Below are positions 1-7,319 of a stretch of DNA of 32,968 nt, piece by piece. The notes under the pieces are model-generated. The model saw nothing but the letters and a program-made list of their open reading frames with translations, was not told where the DNA came from and did not search any database. Source of the DNA: an uncultured Clostridia bacterium (GTDB lineage Bacteria; Bacillota; Clostridia; Christensenellales; UBA1242). The position numbers and the translations under genes were made by a program. The DNA lies in assembly GCA_944381145.1 (NCBI GenBank), contig CALWJZ010000013.1:1-32968 (forward strand), read 5' to 3'. Position 1 is the first letter of the stretch, and each line of letters opens with the position of its first letter.

Positions 1-767
1 TAGGTATCCTGAGATGCTAATGTTGGGGTTTGTGATGCGTTGTTGTATAAACCACCATACGCAGAAAGTCCTGCACCTGTTGGCCCTGTTGGACCTGTTG
101 GTCCTGTATCTCCCTGAGGTCCTGTATCTCCAGTTGGTCCAGTTGCTCCAGCTGGTATAGCAAAGTCTAAAATTGCAGCTGATGTTGTTCCTGAATTTGT
201 AACCGTTGGAGTTTCTCCAGCAGGTAATCCAGACACACTACCTACCGTTATTGTAGCAGCGTCTCCTGTTGGACCTGTCGGACCTGTTGGCCCTGTTGGT
301 CCAGTTGGTCCTGTTGCTCCGGTCGGACCTGTTGCGCCGGTCGGACCAGTTGCCCCTGTATCTCCAGTAGGTCCAGTTGCCCCTGTATCTCCAGTGGGAC
401 CTGTTGGTCCTGTTGCACCAACATTACCTTGTAGTCCCTGGATTCCTTGGATTCCCTGAATTCCTTGAGGTCCTGTTGGACCAGTTTGACCTGTTGGACC
501 AGTTGCGCCAGTTGGTCCTGTAGCGCCTTGTGGTATAAAGAAAGTCAAATCAGCAGTCGATCCAGTACCACTTTGTATAACAGATGCTTGTTCTCCAGCA
601 CCTATTGTATTAGTAGCTATAACATCAACCACTGCAACTGTTGGACCTGTTGCACCCGTTGCACCCGTTGGTCCTGTTGGACCTGTAACACGAGTTATGC
701 AACGACTTACTTGACCACAACAGCCTGACATAACATTACAGTTATTTCTAAAAAAATTGCATGCCAT
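1..767 (-). CDS. collagen-like surface/exosporium-type protein, N-terminal part (runs off left edge)
   Basis: Open minus-strand frame from ATG at 767 to the window edge with no stop (255 codons visible). A strong ribosome site, AAGGAGG at 774-780, lies 6 nt upstream. The N-terminus is Cys-rich (five Cys in the first 25 residues, with GCCGQ). A short Gly-Pro-Thr collagen stretch follows, then a non-collagen module ending in FFIPQGATG, a long G-P-T/G-A-T/G-D-T/GIQGIQ triplet region, a second module ([12 protein letters not shown]...ILDFAIPAG), more triplets and a [13 protein letters not shown] stretch that resembles the start of a C-terminal head domain. Collagen-like proteins of spore-forming Bacillota form trimeric filaments on the spore or cell surface; here that role is inferred. 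Upstream CATAAAAT near 803-810 could be a sporulation sigma -10 element, but this is weak. The complementary frames are artefacts of the GGWCC-rich repeats. Confidence 0.88.
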   Translation of the reverse strand, partial: MACNFFRNNCNVMSGCCGQVSRCITRVTGPTGPTGATGATGPTVAVVDVIATNTIGAGEQASVIQSGTGSTADLTFFIPQGATGPTGATGPTGQTGPTGPQGIQGIQGIQGLQGNVGATGPTGPTGDTGATGPTGDTGATGPTGATGPTGATGPTGPTGPTGPTGPTGDAATITVGSVSGLPAGETPTVTNSGTTSAAILDFAIPAGATGPTGDTGPQGDTGPTGPTGPTGAGLSAYGGLYNNASQTPTLASQDT

Positions 768-891
768 ATTTTTCCTCCTTAGCATATAAATCCCACTTCA
801 TTTTATGCAATTATGTTATAATTTGTTATTTGAGTTTTTAATTTATTAACCATAATAATAATTCATTATTTTTTAGTAAAATAAAAATATA

Positions 892-1134
892 TTAATTATT
901 TTTTGTATTTGTTTCATCATTATTTTTGACTTCTTGTTTTGTTTCTGAAAGTTTTCTAAAATCATTTATCATTTGTACTGACCCAATGGCTGACATTCCA
1001 CTAAATAATCCCATAATTATGGCATTAAATACATTGTCGACTGGCAATATTGTAGGTGCCAAATAAAAAGCAAATATACCTAAAATAATGCCTAGAATTC
1101 CAGCAATTACAGGAACAGTTTTTGATGAAAATAA
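892..1134 (-). pseudogene. 3' remnant of a phage-holin-like membrane protein gene
   Basis: An 80-codon open frame on the minus strand ends at TAA 894-892 and is closed upstream by TGA at 1137-1135. It reads as a hydrophobic segment (GILGIILGIFAFYLAPTILP), then VDNVFNAIIMGLFSGMSAIG, SVQMINDFRKL and a charged tail. The pattern of a transmembrane helix, then A-I-x-x-G-x-x-S-G-x-x-A-x-G and a basic tail resembles small phage holins (holin superfamily V type, from memory). There is no ATG before residue 41 of the frame and no ribosome site, and its upstream end overlaps the start of the opposite-strand repeat gene, so it looks 5'-truncated. The rest of 768-891 shows no gene. The family match is a recollection, not a search result. 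Confidence 0.5.
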
Positions 1135-1816
1135 TCAAGTTGTACCAGATTGCACTATTAAACTTTTTGATAATGATGGAAAACCTTTTATGCACACTGT
1201 TACAAATGCTTTAGGCAATTATTCTTTTAATAATCTAAATTCAGGTAACTATTCTATAACTTGTGTTAAAAACAATATAATTTTAACAGTTGCAGAAAAT
1301 GTATATTTACAAGAAGGAGATTTAAATACTCACAACTTTAATGTAGTATTAAATTCATCTATAAATCTTTGTACTATTGCAGGTATTATATCAAAATCTA
1401 ACGACACAAATAGCATTATTGAAGGTGCCACAGTAAGACTTTTAGACTCAATTATAAGAAAAACTATAGCAACCACATTATCAGCAAATAATGGAGAATA
1501 TGTGTTTTATGATATTGTTGCAGGAAATTATATTATTGTTGCAACAAAACAAGGTTACGAAACTTCATCTGATATAGTTATTAATGCAAAAAACAATTCA
1601 ATATTAAACATTAATATAAAACTTAATATAAATCAATCGGATAAATTAGGAACTATAAGTGGTATAATTTCGCATAAAAATAAATTTATAGCAAACGCAT
1701 TTGTAGGACTATACAAAATCGATGAAAACGATAAAGAAATTCTAATAGCTACAACCAAAACCAATTCTATTGGCGCATATATGTTTGGAAAAGTTGAAAG
1801 TGGCAATTCAAAGTAA
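1088..1816 (+). CDS. carboxypeptidase-regulatory-like / CnaB-like repeat protein, probably frameshifted near its end
   Basis: 242 residues made of three roughly 75-residue beta-sandwich repeats of the carboxypeptidase regulatory-like (CnaB-like) type. Each starts with G-T/I-I/V-x-x-x (ITGTVFDENN, IAGIISKSND, ISGIISHKNK) and closes with G-x-Y-x-F...GNY (GNYSFNNLNSGNY, GEYVFYDIVAGNY, GAYMFGKVESGN). Such repeats usually sit in surface or carbohydrate-associated proteins; no signal peptide, LPxTG or membrane anchor is visible, so location is unknown. The frame stops abruptly within the last strand of repeat 3. Adding one T at about 1807 restores FKVKAKLNNI and a stop at 1837-1839, directly before the terminator, so a one-base deletion is likely. 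No ribosome site precedes ATG 1088, and the 5' end overlaps the holin-like remnant. Confidence 0.7.
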   Translation: MPRIPAITGTVFDENNQVVPDCTIKLFDNDGKPFMHTVTNALGNYSFNNLNSGNYSITCVKNNIILTVAENVYLQEGDLNTHNFNVVLNSSINLCTIAGIISKSNDTNSIIEGATVRLLDSIIRKTIATTLSANNGEYVFYDIVAGNYIIVATKQGYETSSDIVINAKNNSILNINIKLNINQSDKLGTISGIISHKNKFIANAFVGLYKIDENDKEILIATTKTNSIGAYMFGKVESGNSK

Positions 1817-1848
1817 AAGCAAAATTAAACAATATTTAATAAAAAAAC

Positions 1849-1888
1849 CAGTTCAAATCTAATTTAATTGATTTGAACTGATTTTTTT
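1849..1888. terminator. bidirectional intrinsic terminator
   Basis: An 11-bp stem (CAGTTCAAATC 1849-1859 with GATTTGAACTG 1870-1880) has a 10-nt loop. It is followed by seven T on the plus strand and preceded by seven A (T on the minus strand). It separates the convergent repeat-protein gene and the DUF6512-like gene. Confidence 0.85.
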
Positions 1889-2419
1889 CTAATAAATTCC
1901 ATAATGATTTGTAATTGAATCTTCGAATAAAAATATTTTAGGAGGGAATATTGTAAATAAAAAATAAAACAAAATTATTAAGAAAACTCCAATAAATGAA
2001 ATTACATTATAAATTTTTTTTGCATTTTTGAACATAAAAACAAAATAGCAACAAATCCACGCAATGACAACAGATAATATAAATATTGATATATCAATTA
2101 TCAAAATTAACTGTTCAGTCAATAAATTATAACTATAAAATAAAACAGGAATTATAATCATTGGCAATACTAAAGTTATAAAAAATGCTACAATATAATT
2201 TTTGTTATCCACATAAGTAATTCCAATAAAAAACCAAATCAATGTGGGGAAAATAGTTAGTTTTAGATGTTCCCAAGTACTCTCATTTACAGGAAACAAA
2301 ATACCCAGAAATGTATTATAATTACTCCATTCATAAAAAAAATGAGAAAAAGTTCCAATTACTAAAACAAAAATCATTCCAAAAATGCAAAATATTTTTT
2401 CGTTTTTATTCATTTTCAT
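1889..2419 (-). CDS. DUF6512-like integral membrane protein
   Basis: 176 residues, strongly hydrophobic, with about five predicted membrane segments. Near the N-terminus it carries HFFYEWSNY, then LFPVNESTWEHLKL, a polar re-entrant-looking stretch with conserved-looking Asn-Glu-Ser-Thr-Trp-Glu-His that I recall from the DUF6512 family of uncharacterised Bacillota membrane proteins. Function unknown; the His/Glu cluster could bind a metal or substrate, which is speculation. ATG 2419 has no Shine-Dalgarno, and a second ATG lies two codons later. TATAAT on the minus strand at 2451-2446 gives a plausible -10 with a short leader. It is transcribed alone: the rsmI operon terminator lies upstream and the bidirectional terminator downstream. 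Confidence 0.7.
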   Translation of the reverse strand: MKMNKNEKIFCIFGMIFVLVIGTFSHFFYEWSNYNTFLGILFPVNESTWEHLKLTIFPTLIWFFIGITYVDNKNYIVAFFITLVLPMIIIPVLFYSYNLLTEQLILIIDISIFILSVVIAWICCYFVFMFKNAKKIYNVISFIGVFLIILFYFLFTIFPPKIFLFEDSITNHYGIY

Positions 2420-2455
2420 AATAAATTTTATTCTGAAAATAAAATATTATACATG

Positions 2456-2486
2456 AAAAAATAGGAATTTTCTAGAATTCTTATTT
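2456..2486 (-). terminator. intrinsic terminator of the holB-rsmI operon
   Basis: On the minus strand an 11-bp stem with one mismatch (AAATAAGAATT 2486-2476 with AATTCCTATTT 2469-2459) and a 6-nt loop is followed by six T at 2461-2456. The stem includes the rsmI stop codon. Confidence 0.7.
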
Positions 2487-3278
2487 TTGTTGTATTGTAT
2501 TTTTATATACTTCACTTTTTTTTATACCATGTATTTTTGAAATAACCTTACTTGCTTCGGTTTTTGACAATCCCAAATCAAGTAAAGTTTTCAATTCTTT
2601 GTCAATATTTTCAGTACATTGAGTAGATTTATTTGCTTTTTCTATAACGACAACAAATTCCCCTTTTACTACTCCATTATATCCATTTTTAAGCGTTGTA
2701 AAAATTTTTTCTTCAAATTTTTTTGATATTTCTCGAACAACGCAAATATTTCTATCACCCAAAGACTGATACAAGAAATTCAAATCACTAATCAATGAAT
2801 GTGGCGAGCAATAAAATATAAGTGTAGTGTTAATTGGTTTGATATTATCCATCATTTCAAACTTTTTTTTATTAGTATCAGGTAAAAATCCAACAAAAGT
2901 AAATGGCGTATCAAAACCACTTAAAACAAAAGCATTTACAAAAGCACTGGCACCAGAACATACAGTATAATTAATATTTTCTTTTATTAGCGCTTGAATT
3001 AATATATTACCCGGATCGCTGATAGTTGGCATTCCAGCATCAGAAATAAGCGCTATATTTACATTTTTTTTTAGATCATTAACTATCTTTGGGACAGATT
3101 CCCTTTCATTAAATTTATGATAGGATTTCAAAGGTTTTTTAATTCCATATTCATTTAATAAAATTCTACTAGTTCTCGTATCTTCACATAAAATATAGTC
3201 TACTTCATTTAGTATGTCTATTGCTCTTAATGTTAATTCTTTTAAGTTTCCAATAGGTGTAGCAACAATATAAAACAT
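2481..3278 (-). CDS. rsmI: 16S rRNA (cytidine1402-2'-O)-methyltransferase RsmI
   Basis: 265 residues, near the usual family length. RsmI uses S-adenosylmethionine to 2'-O-methylate C1402 in the decoding centre of 16S rRNA. It is a tetrapyrrole-methylase-fold protein with the expected signatures: YIVATPIGNLKELTLRA at the N-terminus, ILCEDTRTSR around residue 30-40, the Ser-Asp-Ala-Gly...SDPG loop near 80, SGASAF near 105 and FVGFLP near 128. One oddity: the loop reads SDAGMPTISDPG where the family normally has SDAGTP, a Thr-to-Met change next to the cofactor site. The gene is last in the holB-ricT-trmN6-rsmI operon, 5 nt after trmN6. No clear ribosome site precedes ATG 3278, so translation is probably coupled. 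The C-terminal helical domain (KTEASKVISKIHG) is normal. Confidence 0.95.
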   Translation of the reverse strand: MFYIVATPIGNLKELTLRAIDILNEVDYILCEDTRTSRILLNEYGIKKPLKSYHKFNERESVPKIVNDLKKNVNIALISDAGMPTISDPGNILIQALIKENINYTVCSGASAFVNAFVLSGFDTPFTFVGFLPDTNKKKFEMMDNIKPINTTLIFYCSPHSLISDLNFLYQSLGDRNICVVREISKKFEEKIFTTLKNGYNGVVKGEFVVVIEKANKSTQCTENIDKELKTLLDLGLSKTEASKVISKIHGIKKSEVYKNTIQQK

Positions 3279-3283
3279 AAATT

Positions 3284-3943
3284 TTAAAGTGAAATTTTTA
3301 TTCCACTTTTTCCTCCCTTTTTTGCTCTAACTAAAACAATACTAGAAACATTCGATTTAATAATCTTCAATTCTTTTGGCTCTAAATTATGTTTTCTGCA
3401 TAATGTAAAAATATCTACCAACCTGTCTTCTTTGTTTACAATATAAAAATATCCACCAAATTTTAGCAAACTACTTGCTTCTTTTATTATCTCTTCTAGA
3501 GTTATTTTGATTTCATGTTTTGCAATTGCAATGCTTTCTTTGTCGTTAAGTTTGTTGGTCGTTCCCAAAACTTTGTATGGTGGATTGCATACAACTACAT
3601 CAAAAACATTTTTACCAATAATTTTGTTAACATTTTGAACAGGAGCATTGATAACCTGAAAATTTTTTAAGTCGTTATATTGAATTGATCTTAATGACAT
3701 ATCTGCAAGTTGTTTTTGTAATTCTACCAAAATCACATCTTTAACTTTGTTTTTTGCATTTACAAGTATACCTATAACTCCACTTCCACTACATAAATCT
3801 ACAACTCGTCCAAAATTGCTTACATGAACAAAGTTGGCAAGATTAATAGCATCGCTAGTAAAACAATAATCATCTTTGTTTTGAATGATAAATAAATTTT
3901 TATATTGCAAATCATCTAATCTTTCATTATTTTTTAATTTCAT
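3284..3943 (-). CDS. trmN6: tRNA1(Val) A37 N6-methyltransferase family protein (TrmN6/YabB)
   Basis: 219 residues. A Rossmann-fold S-adenosylmethionine methyltransferase: FTSDAINLANF near residue 28, motif I VVDLCSGSGVIGI near 47-60, an acidic ribose-binding residue in ILVELQKQ, and the N6-amino-adenine motif NPPYK near 120. These match the YfiC/TrmN6 group, which methylates A37 N6 in tRNA-Val in E. coli; the exact substrate in Bacillota (YabB) is less certain. The position between ricT and rsmI is the one yabB holds in Bacillus, except that yabA and yazA are absent here. The start overlaps the ricT tail by 17 nt. ATG 3943 has only an A-rich upstream stretch instead of a clear ribosome site. 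The C-terminus is basic and Gly/Lys-rich. Confidence 0.85.
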   Translation of the reverse strand: MKLKNNERLDDLQYKNLFIIQNKDDYCFTSDAINLANFVHVSNFGRVVDLCSGSGVIGILVNAKNKVKDVILVELQKQLADMSLRSIQYNDLKNFQVINAPVQNVNKIIGKNVFDVVVCNPPYKVLGTTNKLNDKESIAIAKHEIKITLEEIIKEASSLLKFGGYFYIVNKEDRLVDIFTLCRKHNLEPKELKIIKSNVSSIVLVRAKKGGKSGIKISL

Positions 3944-4892
3944 TTTTATTTTTTTTCTTAAACTTTTTTATTTTGTTCTTTGTTTTTTGTTTTTCTGGAA
4001 TTCTAATATTTTCTTGTTCTATTTCGCTATCGTCTATCATATTTGAATTTAGTTCTTTGTGACTTAATTTTGAATTCACTGCTGACTGCTGTGTTTCTTT
4101 TGGAATAATAGTTAATTTGTCGACTGTATATTCATTTATTTTTACATCATTATCTTTTTCAATTTTCACAGTTGAAACTTGTTTTAGCAAATTGTTATAA
4201 ATTACTACACCCTCTCCGTCGGGAGTAACAACTTTACTATTAATTTTAGGCATTTTCCCTGCAACTTCGCTATAAAATTCATTTTCATATGCAAGGCAAC
4301 ACATTAATCTACCACAAATTCCACTAATTTTAGATGGGTTAAGTGATAATCCTTGAGTTTTTGCCATTTTTATGCTTACTTTGTCAAAATCATTTAAATA
4401 CTTTTTACAACAACATTCTTTACCACAGAAACCTATTCCACCTAATTTTTTTGCTTGATCCCTTATGCCAATTTGTCTTAGCTCAATCCTTAGTTTCAAT
4501 TGACTTGCAAGATCTTTTACTAATTCTCTAAAATCAACTCTATCTTCACAAACATAATTAATTATAACTTTACTACCATCAAGTGTAAAAGATACATCAA
4601 CTATCTTCATTTCTAGTTTATATTTTTTTATTAATTCTTTGGTAATATTAATTATATTTTTTTCTTTTGTTTTGAGTTCTTCGTATTTATTTAAATCTTC
4701 GTCAGTTGCTTTCCTTATAACTGCTTTGATTTCATCATCTGTTTCTTGTTTTGATAAAGGAGAAACAATCGCAATTTCTAGCCCCCTAACACTCTCGACA
4801 ACAACTTTGTCATTAATATTTAATGACAAATCTGAAACGTCAACGTTATAAATTTTCCCTCCCTGATTAAATTTAATTCCTATTTTTGACAT
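3927..4892 (-). CDS. ricT: PSP1-domain protein RicT (YaaT)
   Basis: 321 residues. In Bacillus, RicT acts with RicA and RicF as a [4Fe-4S]-binding complex that promotes RNase Y-dependent mRNA maturation and affects sporulation and biofilm entry. The PSP1 C-terminal domain is clear: FRELVKDLASQLKLRIELRQ, IGIRDQAKKLGGIGFCG, KECCCKKYLNDFDKVSIKM and GICGRLMCCLAYE, with the clustered cysteines (FCGKECCC and GICGRLMCC) that bind iron-sulfur. Residues after about 255 form a low-complexity tail ending in a Lys-rich stretch, longer than usual and poorly conserved. Start ATG 4892 is preceded by GGAGG about 10 nt upstream and overlaps the end of holB by 13 nt. RicA and RicF are not in this window. Confidence 0.93.
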   Translation of the reverse strand: MSKIGIKFNQGGKIYNVDVSDLSLNINDKVVVESVRGLEIAIVSPLSKQETDDEIKAVIRKATDEDLNKYEELKTKEKNIINITKELIKKYKLEMKIVDVSFTLDGSKVIINYVCEDRVDFRELVKDLASQLKLRIELRQIGIRDQAKKLGGIGFCGKECCCKKYLNDFDKVSIKMAKTQGLSLNPSKISGICGRLMCCLAYENEFYSEVAGKMPKINSKVVTPDGEGVVIYNNLLKQVSTVKIEKDNDVKINEYTVDKLTIIPKETQQSAVNSKLSHKELNSNMIDDSEIEQENIRIPEKQKTKNKIKKFKKKNKNEIKK

Positions 4893-5851
4893 AAATATTT
4901 TACCTCCAAAATATCCAACAACAATTGATCTATTGTACCAGTTATATTACAATTAAAATCAATTTTATTATAAACTTCACAAACTTTCTTAATAATCTTT
5001 TCTATCATATTACTTGAATAAATTTTTTTTAATGTCTCATATTGATGTGAATATGATTTAAATATTAGATTTATAGAACTTTTGCTAACTATAGTATCTC
5101 TAAGAACATTTATTAGCATATCCAAAAAGAAAGGTATATCTTTTTTTAACTCTAAAATTTTACTACTATAATATAAAATATCTTTACTTGTTTTTAAATT
5201 AATTAGCATTTCATAACTTAATTCTAAAATTTTAGAAGCACCATCATTTTCTATAAGTTTTAGGGCGTTTGTTAAACTGCCTTCAGACATAGACGCAATA
5301 ATATCTGCGTCTTTTATTTTCATTTCTTTCAAAAATTCAATGATTAAAGAATGCGATAAAATATTTTCAGTTATTTTTTTGGATCTACTTAAAATTGTTG
5401 GTAATATTTTGCCTATATTTTTGCATGTTAATATAAAAATTACATTTTGTGGTGGTTCTTCTAAAGTTTTTAAAATTTTATTTTGTCCTTGAATTGTGCA
5501 TTCATCAAAATTTTCTAGTAAAAAAATTTTATATTTAAACTCCATTGGTCTGACATAAGATTTTTCTACTACTAAATTTATATCTTCAACCATTAAAGAC
5601 TTTTTTTCTTTTGGAAACACTTCAAAATCAACCATATTACCATGATCAATCTTAATACAATTATTACATATATTACATGGTGCATTTTCATTCAAACAAC
5701 AAATTTCCTTTACAGCAAAAATGCTTAGTTCATGAAGATAAAATTCATCTTTAGAACTAATTAAATAGCAATGATTAAGCATATTAGAACGCAAATCAAC
5801 ACTCAAAACTTTATGTGTTTGTGATTGCAAATAAAATTGTATTAAATTCAT
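4880..5851 (-). CDS. holB: DNA polymerase III delta' subunit (clamp loader)
   Basis: 323 residues. The delta' subunit is the stator of the clamp loader that places the sliding clamp on DNA. Visible are the zinc module (Cys51/52, Cys59, Cys62, Cys65 in CCLNENAPCNICNNC), the sensor/ATPase core remnants (FLLENFDECTIQGQNKILK, LEEPPQNVIFIL near 130-140) and the LPTILSRSK arginine-finger (SRC-like) motif. The P-loop is degenerate, as expected for delta'. The C-terminal collar region is divergent. It is the first gene of the operon holB-ricT-trmN6-rsmI, as in Bacillus. There is no ribosome site before ATG 5851, but two TATAAT boxes lie on the minus strand (about 5853-5858 and 5869-5874), so a very short or leaderless transcript is possible. 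A start at Met24 is the alternative; it would leave a normal delta' N-terminus (NHCYLISS). Confidence 0.9.
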   Translation of the reverse strand: MNLIQFYLQSQTHKVLSVDLRSNMLNHCYLISSKDEFYLHELSIFAVKEICCLNENAPCNICNNCIKIDHGNMVDFEVFPKEKKSLMVEDINLVVEKSYVRPMEFKYKIFLLENFDECTIQGQNKILKTLEEPPQNVIFILTCKNIGKILPTILSRSKKITENILSHSLIIEFLKEMKIKDADIIASMSEGSLTNALKLIENDGASKILELSYEMLINLKTSKDILYYSSKILELKKDIPFFLDMLINVLRDTIVSKSSINLIFKSYSHQYETLKKIYSSNMIEKIIKKVCEVYNKIDFNCNITGTIDQLLLDILEVKYLCQK

Positions 5852-5954
5852 GATTATATTTTATCACAAATTATATTCTAAAACAATCAAAACTTTTCAT
5901 TAAAAAAGAATAAATGTAAGAAATATACACAAACTAGGCAAAAGGAGCCAATAT

Positions 5955-6194
5955 ATGAAAACATATTCAACACTAAATGAAATAAAGGATAAAATAAATT
6001 CTTTAAAAGGTCAAAATATTCAATTAAAAGTAAATAAAGGCAGAAATAAAATAGTTAGTTTAACTGCAACAATAGACAAAGTTTATCCCAGTATGTTTAT
6101 AATTTCACCCACCTGTGAAGTTGATTTAGACCGAACTAGTTACTCTTATAACGATGTTCTTTGTGGAGATATAAAATTTCTAGATAATATTTAA
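5955..6194 (+). CDS. veg: Veg family protein
   Basis: 79 residues, matching the size of Veg (about 85 aa). The sequence TLNEIKDKINSLKGQ, then IQLKVNKGRNKIV and a beta-rich second half (ATIDKVYPSMFII, SYSYNDVLCGDI) is the Veg/DUF1021 pattern: a small SH3-like beta-barrel protein, highly transcribed in Bacillus and linked to biofilm and spore outgrowth control. The canonical motif G-x-x-v-x-l-k-a-n-x-G-R-k is recognisable, and the later YSYxDvl motif is preserved. A good ribosome site, AAAAGGAG, lies about 8 nt before the ATG. It is divergent from holB and ends in a bidirectional terminator. In Bacillus veg is also close to the rsmA/metS region, so the neighbourhood is conserved. Confidence 0.88.
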   Translation: MKTYSTLNEIKDKINSLKGQNIQLKVNKGRNKIVSLTATIDKVYPSMFIISPTCEVDLDRTSYSYNDVLCGDIKFLDNI

Positions 6195-6255
6195 TTCATA
6201 ATTATTAAATGTAAATAATACAAAGATTGATTAACTTAATAATTAAAATAAAAAC

Positions 6256-6303
6256 CATTTATGAAATAGTTCAATTATTTTCTATTCATAAATGATTTTT
6301 TTA
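6256..6303. terminator. bidirectional terminator between veg and the ASCH gene
   Basis: A stem of 13 bp with one bulged A (CATTTATGAAATAG 6256-6269 with CTATTCATAAATG 6282-6294) has a 12-nt loop. A T-run follows on the plus strand and an A-rich run precedes it. Confidence 0.75.
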
Positions 6304-6645
6304 TTTTATTACTTTTATTTTAAAAGCTACAACACCATATTTTTTTTCTTCATCTTCAGAATAATATTTTCTATAGCAACTTTCCACATCTTCAATTTTT
6401 GAATTTTTATCAAACCCAATATCAATTATTGATATAGTCTCAGCCATCTGTCTAAAAGAAGAAAAATATTTGACGTCTTCTACTTCCACAACTATACCAC
6501 TAAGCAAATCAGGTAGTTTACGAAAAAGTATACTATCCCCTATCTTGATATTTTTTCTTTTTTCATCATTTAATCTAATTTCCCATTTTTTTAATCCAGA
6601 CTTAATTTGTTCAAAAGGTTGCTCTTGTAATTTCATTATGTACAT
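6301..6645 (-). CDS. small ASCH-domain protein
   Basis: 114 residues from the chosen start. ASCH domains are PUA-like beta barrels thought to bind RNA or modified nucleotides; small stand-alone ones include N4-acetylcytidine amidohydrolases (YqfB type), though this one reads more like the uncharacterised Bacillota group. Signature stretches are QPFEQIKSGLKKWEIRLND (family: F..I..G.K..E.R), KIGDSILF and, at the end, YGVVAFKIK. The earlier in-frame ATG at 6651 sits 1 nt after GGAG and cannot be served by it, whereas ATG 6645 is 7 nt downstream, so I start at 6645. A promoter about 100 nt upstream contains a perfect palindrome, so the gene is probably regulated. No operon partner. Confidence 0.85.
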   Translation of the reverse strand: MYIMKLQEQPFEQIKSGLKKWEIRLNDEKRKNIKIGDSILFRKLPDLLSGIVVEVEDVKYFSSFRQMAETISIIDIGFDKNSKIEDVESCYRKYYSEDEEKKYGVVAFKIKVIK

Positions 6646-6748
6646 AAACATACTCCATTTATCTAATAAAAATCTTTATAATCAAAGCTTATAAAAATAT
6701 ATTTATTTTAGTTCATCAATATAAAAAAATTGTTTATAATTATTTATT

Positions 6749-6777
6749 AGTGTACAAAACATATATGTTTTTGTCAA
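6749..6777 (-). promoter_or_regulatory. promoter of the ASCH gene with an embedded operator-like palindrome
   Basis: On the minus strand: -35 TTGACA (6777-6772), 17-nt spacer, -10 TACACT (6754-6749). The spacer contains the perfect 16-bp palindrome AAAACATATATGTTTT (6756-6771). A dimeric repressor binding there would block RNA polymerase. The transcript would have a leader of about 97 nt before ATG 6645. Confidence 0.6.
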
Positions 6778-6812
6778 ATAATTATTATATTTTTTCAAAA
6801 ACCATATACAAG

Positions 6813-7319
6813 TTAAATAATTTTACAAATCAAACAACTTACTATTGAACCTGCCAAATTTGCTAGAATTCCAACAATTATTGCATATCTAAACTTCGTA
6901 ACTTTCGTTTGACTAAAGTAAATTGCAGTAACATAAAATATTGCTTCACTACAACCTGCTATACAACAACCAGCACGCGCTAAATAACTATCAGGACCAT
7001 ATGTTTGAAATATATTTTCTAATAATGCCAATGACCCACAACCAGTAAAATTTTTCAAAATAACCAATTGTGACAGTTCTTTTGGAATTCCGATATTTTC
7101 AAAAAAAGGAGCAACAAAATCAGCAAAAAGATATGACAAACCACTTACATTAAAAATTTCTACAGCAATAAAAATTGTTGCAATATAAGGAAAAGAAGTC
7201 AAAACTAAATCAAAAGAAGATTTCGCACCTATAACAAAACTATTATAAGTATTATTTCTTTTTATGAGGCTATACAATAATAAAAGTATTATTAGTGTAG
7301 GTAGTAAATATTTACTCAT
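6813..7319 (-). CDS. spmB: spore maturation protein SpmB
   Basis: 168 residues, four or more membrane helices, Gate/nucleoside-recognition family. SpmB works with SpmA in the dehydration of the spore core in Bacillus and Clostridium; the transported substrate is not known. Typical stretches are FVIGAKSSFDLVLTSFPYI (family: F..GAKEG), FTGCGSLALLENIFQTYGPDSY and AGCCIAGCSEAIFYV, which matches the conserved G-S-x-E-T-x-F-Y-V pattern near the end. Its ATG directly abuts the spmA stop, with AAGGAT inside the spmA tail as ribosome site, so the two are translated as a coupled pair. Related Gate-domain proteins exist in non-sporulators, so presence alone does not prove sporulation. Confidence 0.9.
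   Translation of the reverse strand: MSKYLLPTLIILLLLYSLIKRNNTYNSFVIGAKSSFDLVLTSFPYIATIFIAVEIFNVSGLSYLFADFVAPFFENIGIPKELSQLVILKNFTGCGSLALLENIFQTYGPDSYLARAGCCIAGCSEAIFYVTAIYFSQTKVTKFRYAIIVGILANLAGSIVSCLICKII

Noticed and set aside
60..700. Short direct repeats that might suggest a CRISPR array or VNTR locus
   Set aside because: The repeats are 9-nt Gly-x-y collagen codons in one continuous minus-strand frame with no spacers.
447..728. Cys/Ser/Thr-rich plus-strand open frame
   Set aside because: It is the antisense shadow of the collagen-like gene; no ribosome site, and the composition follows from the GPT repeats.
1889..2419. Toxin-antitoxin or bacteriocin-immunity role for the small membrane protein
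   Set aside because: Single gene between terminators with no partner, and the sequence pattern fits the DUF6512 type.
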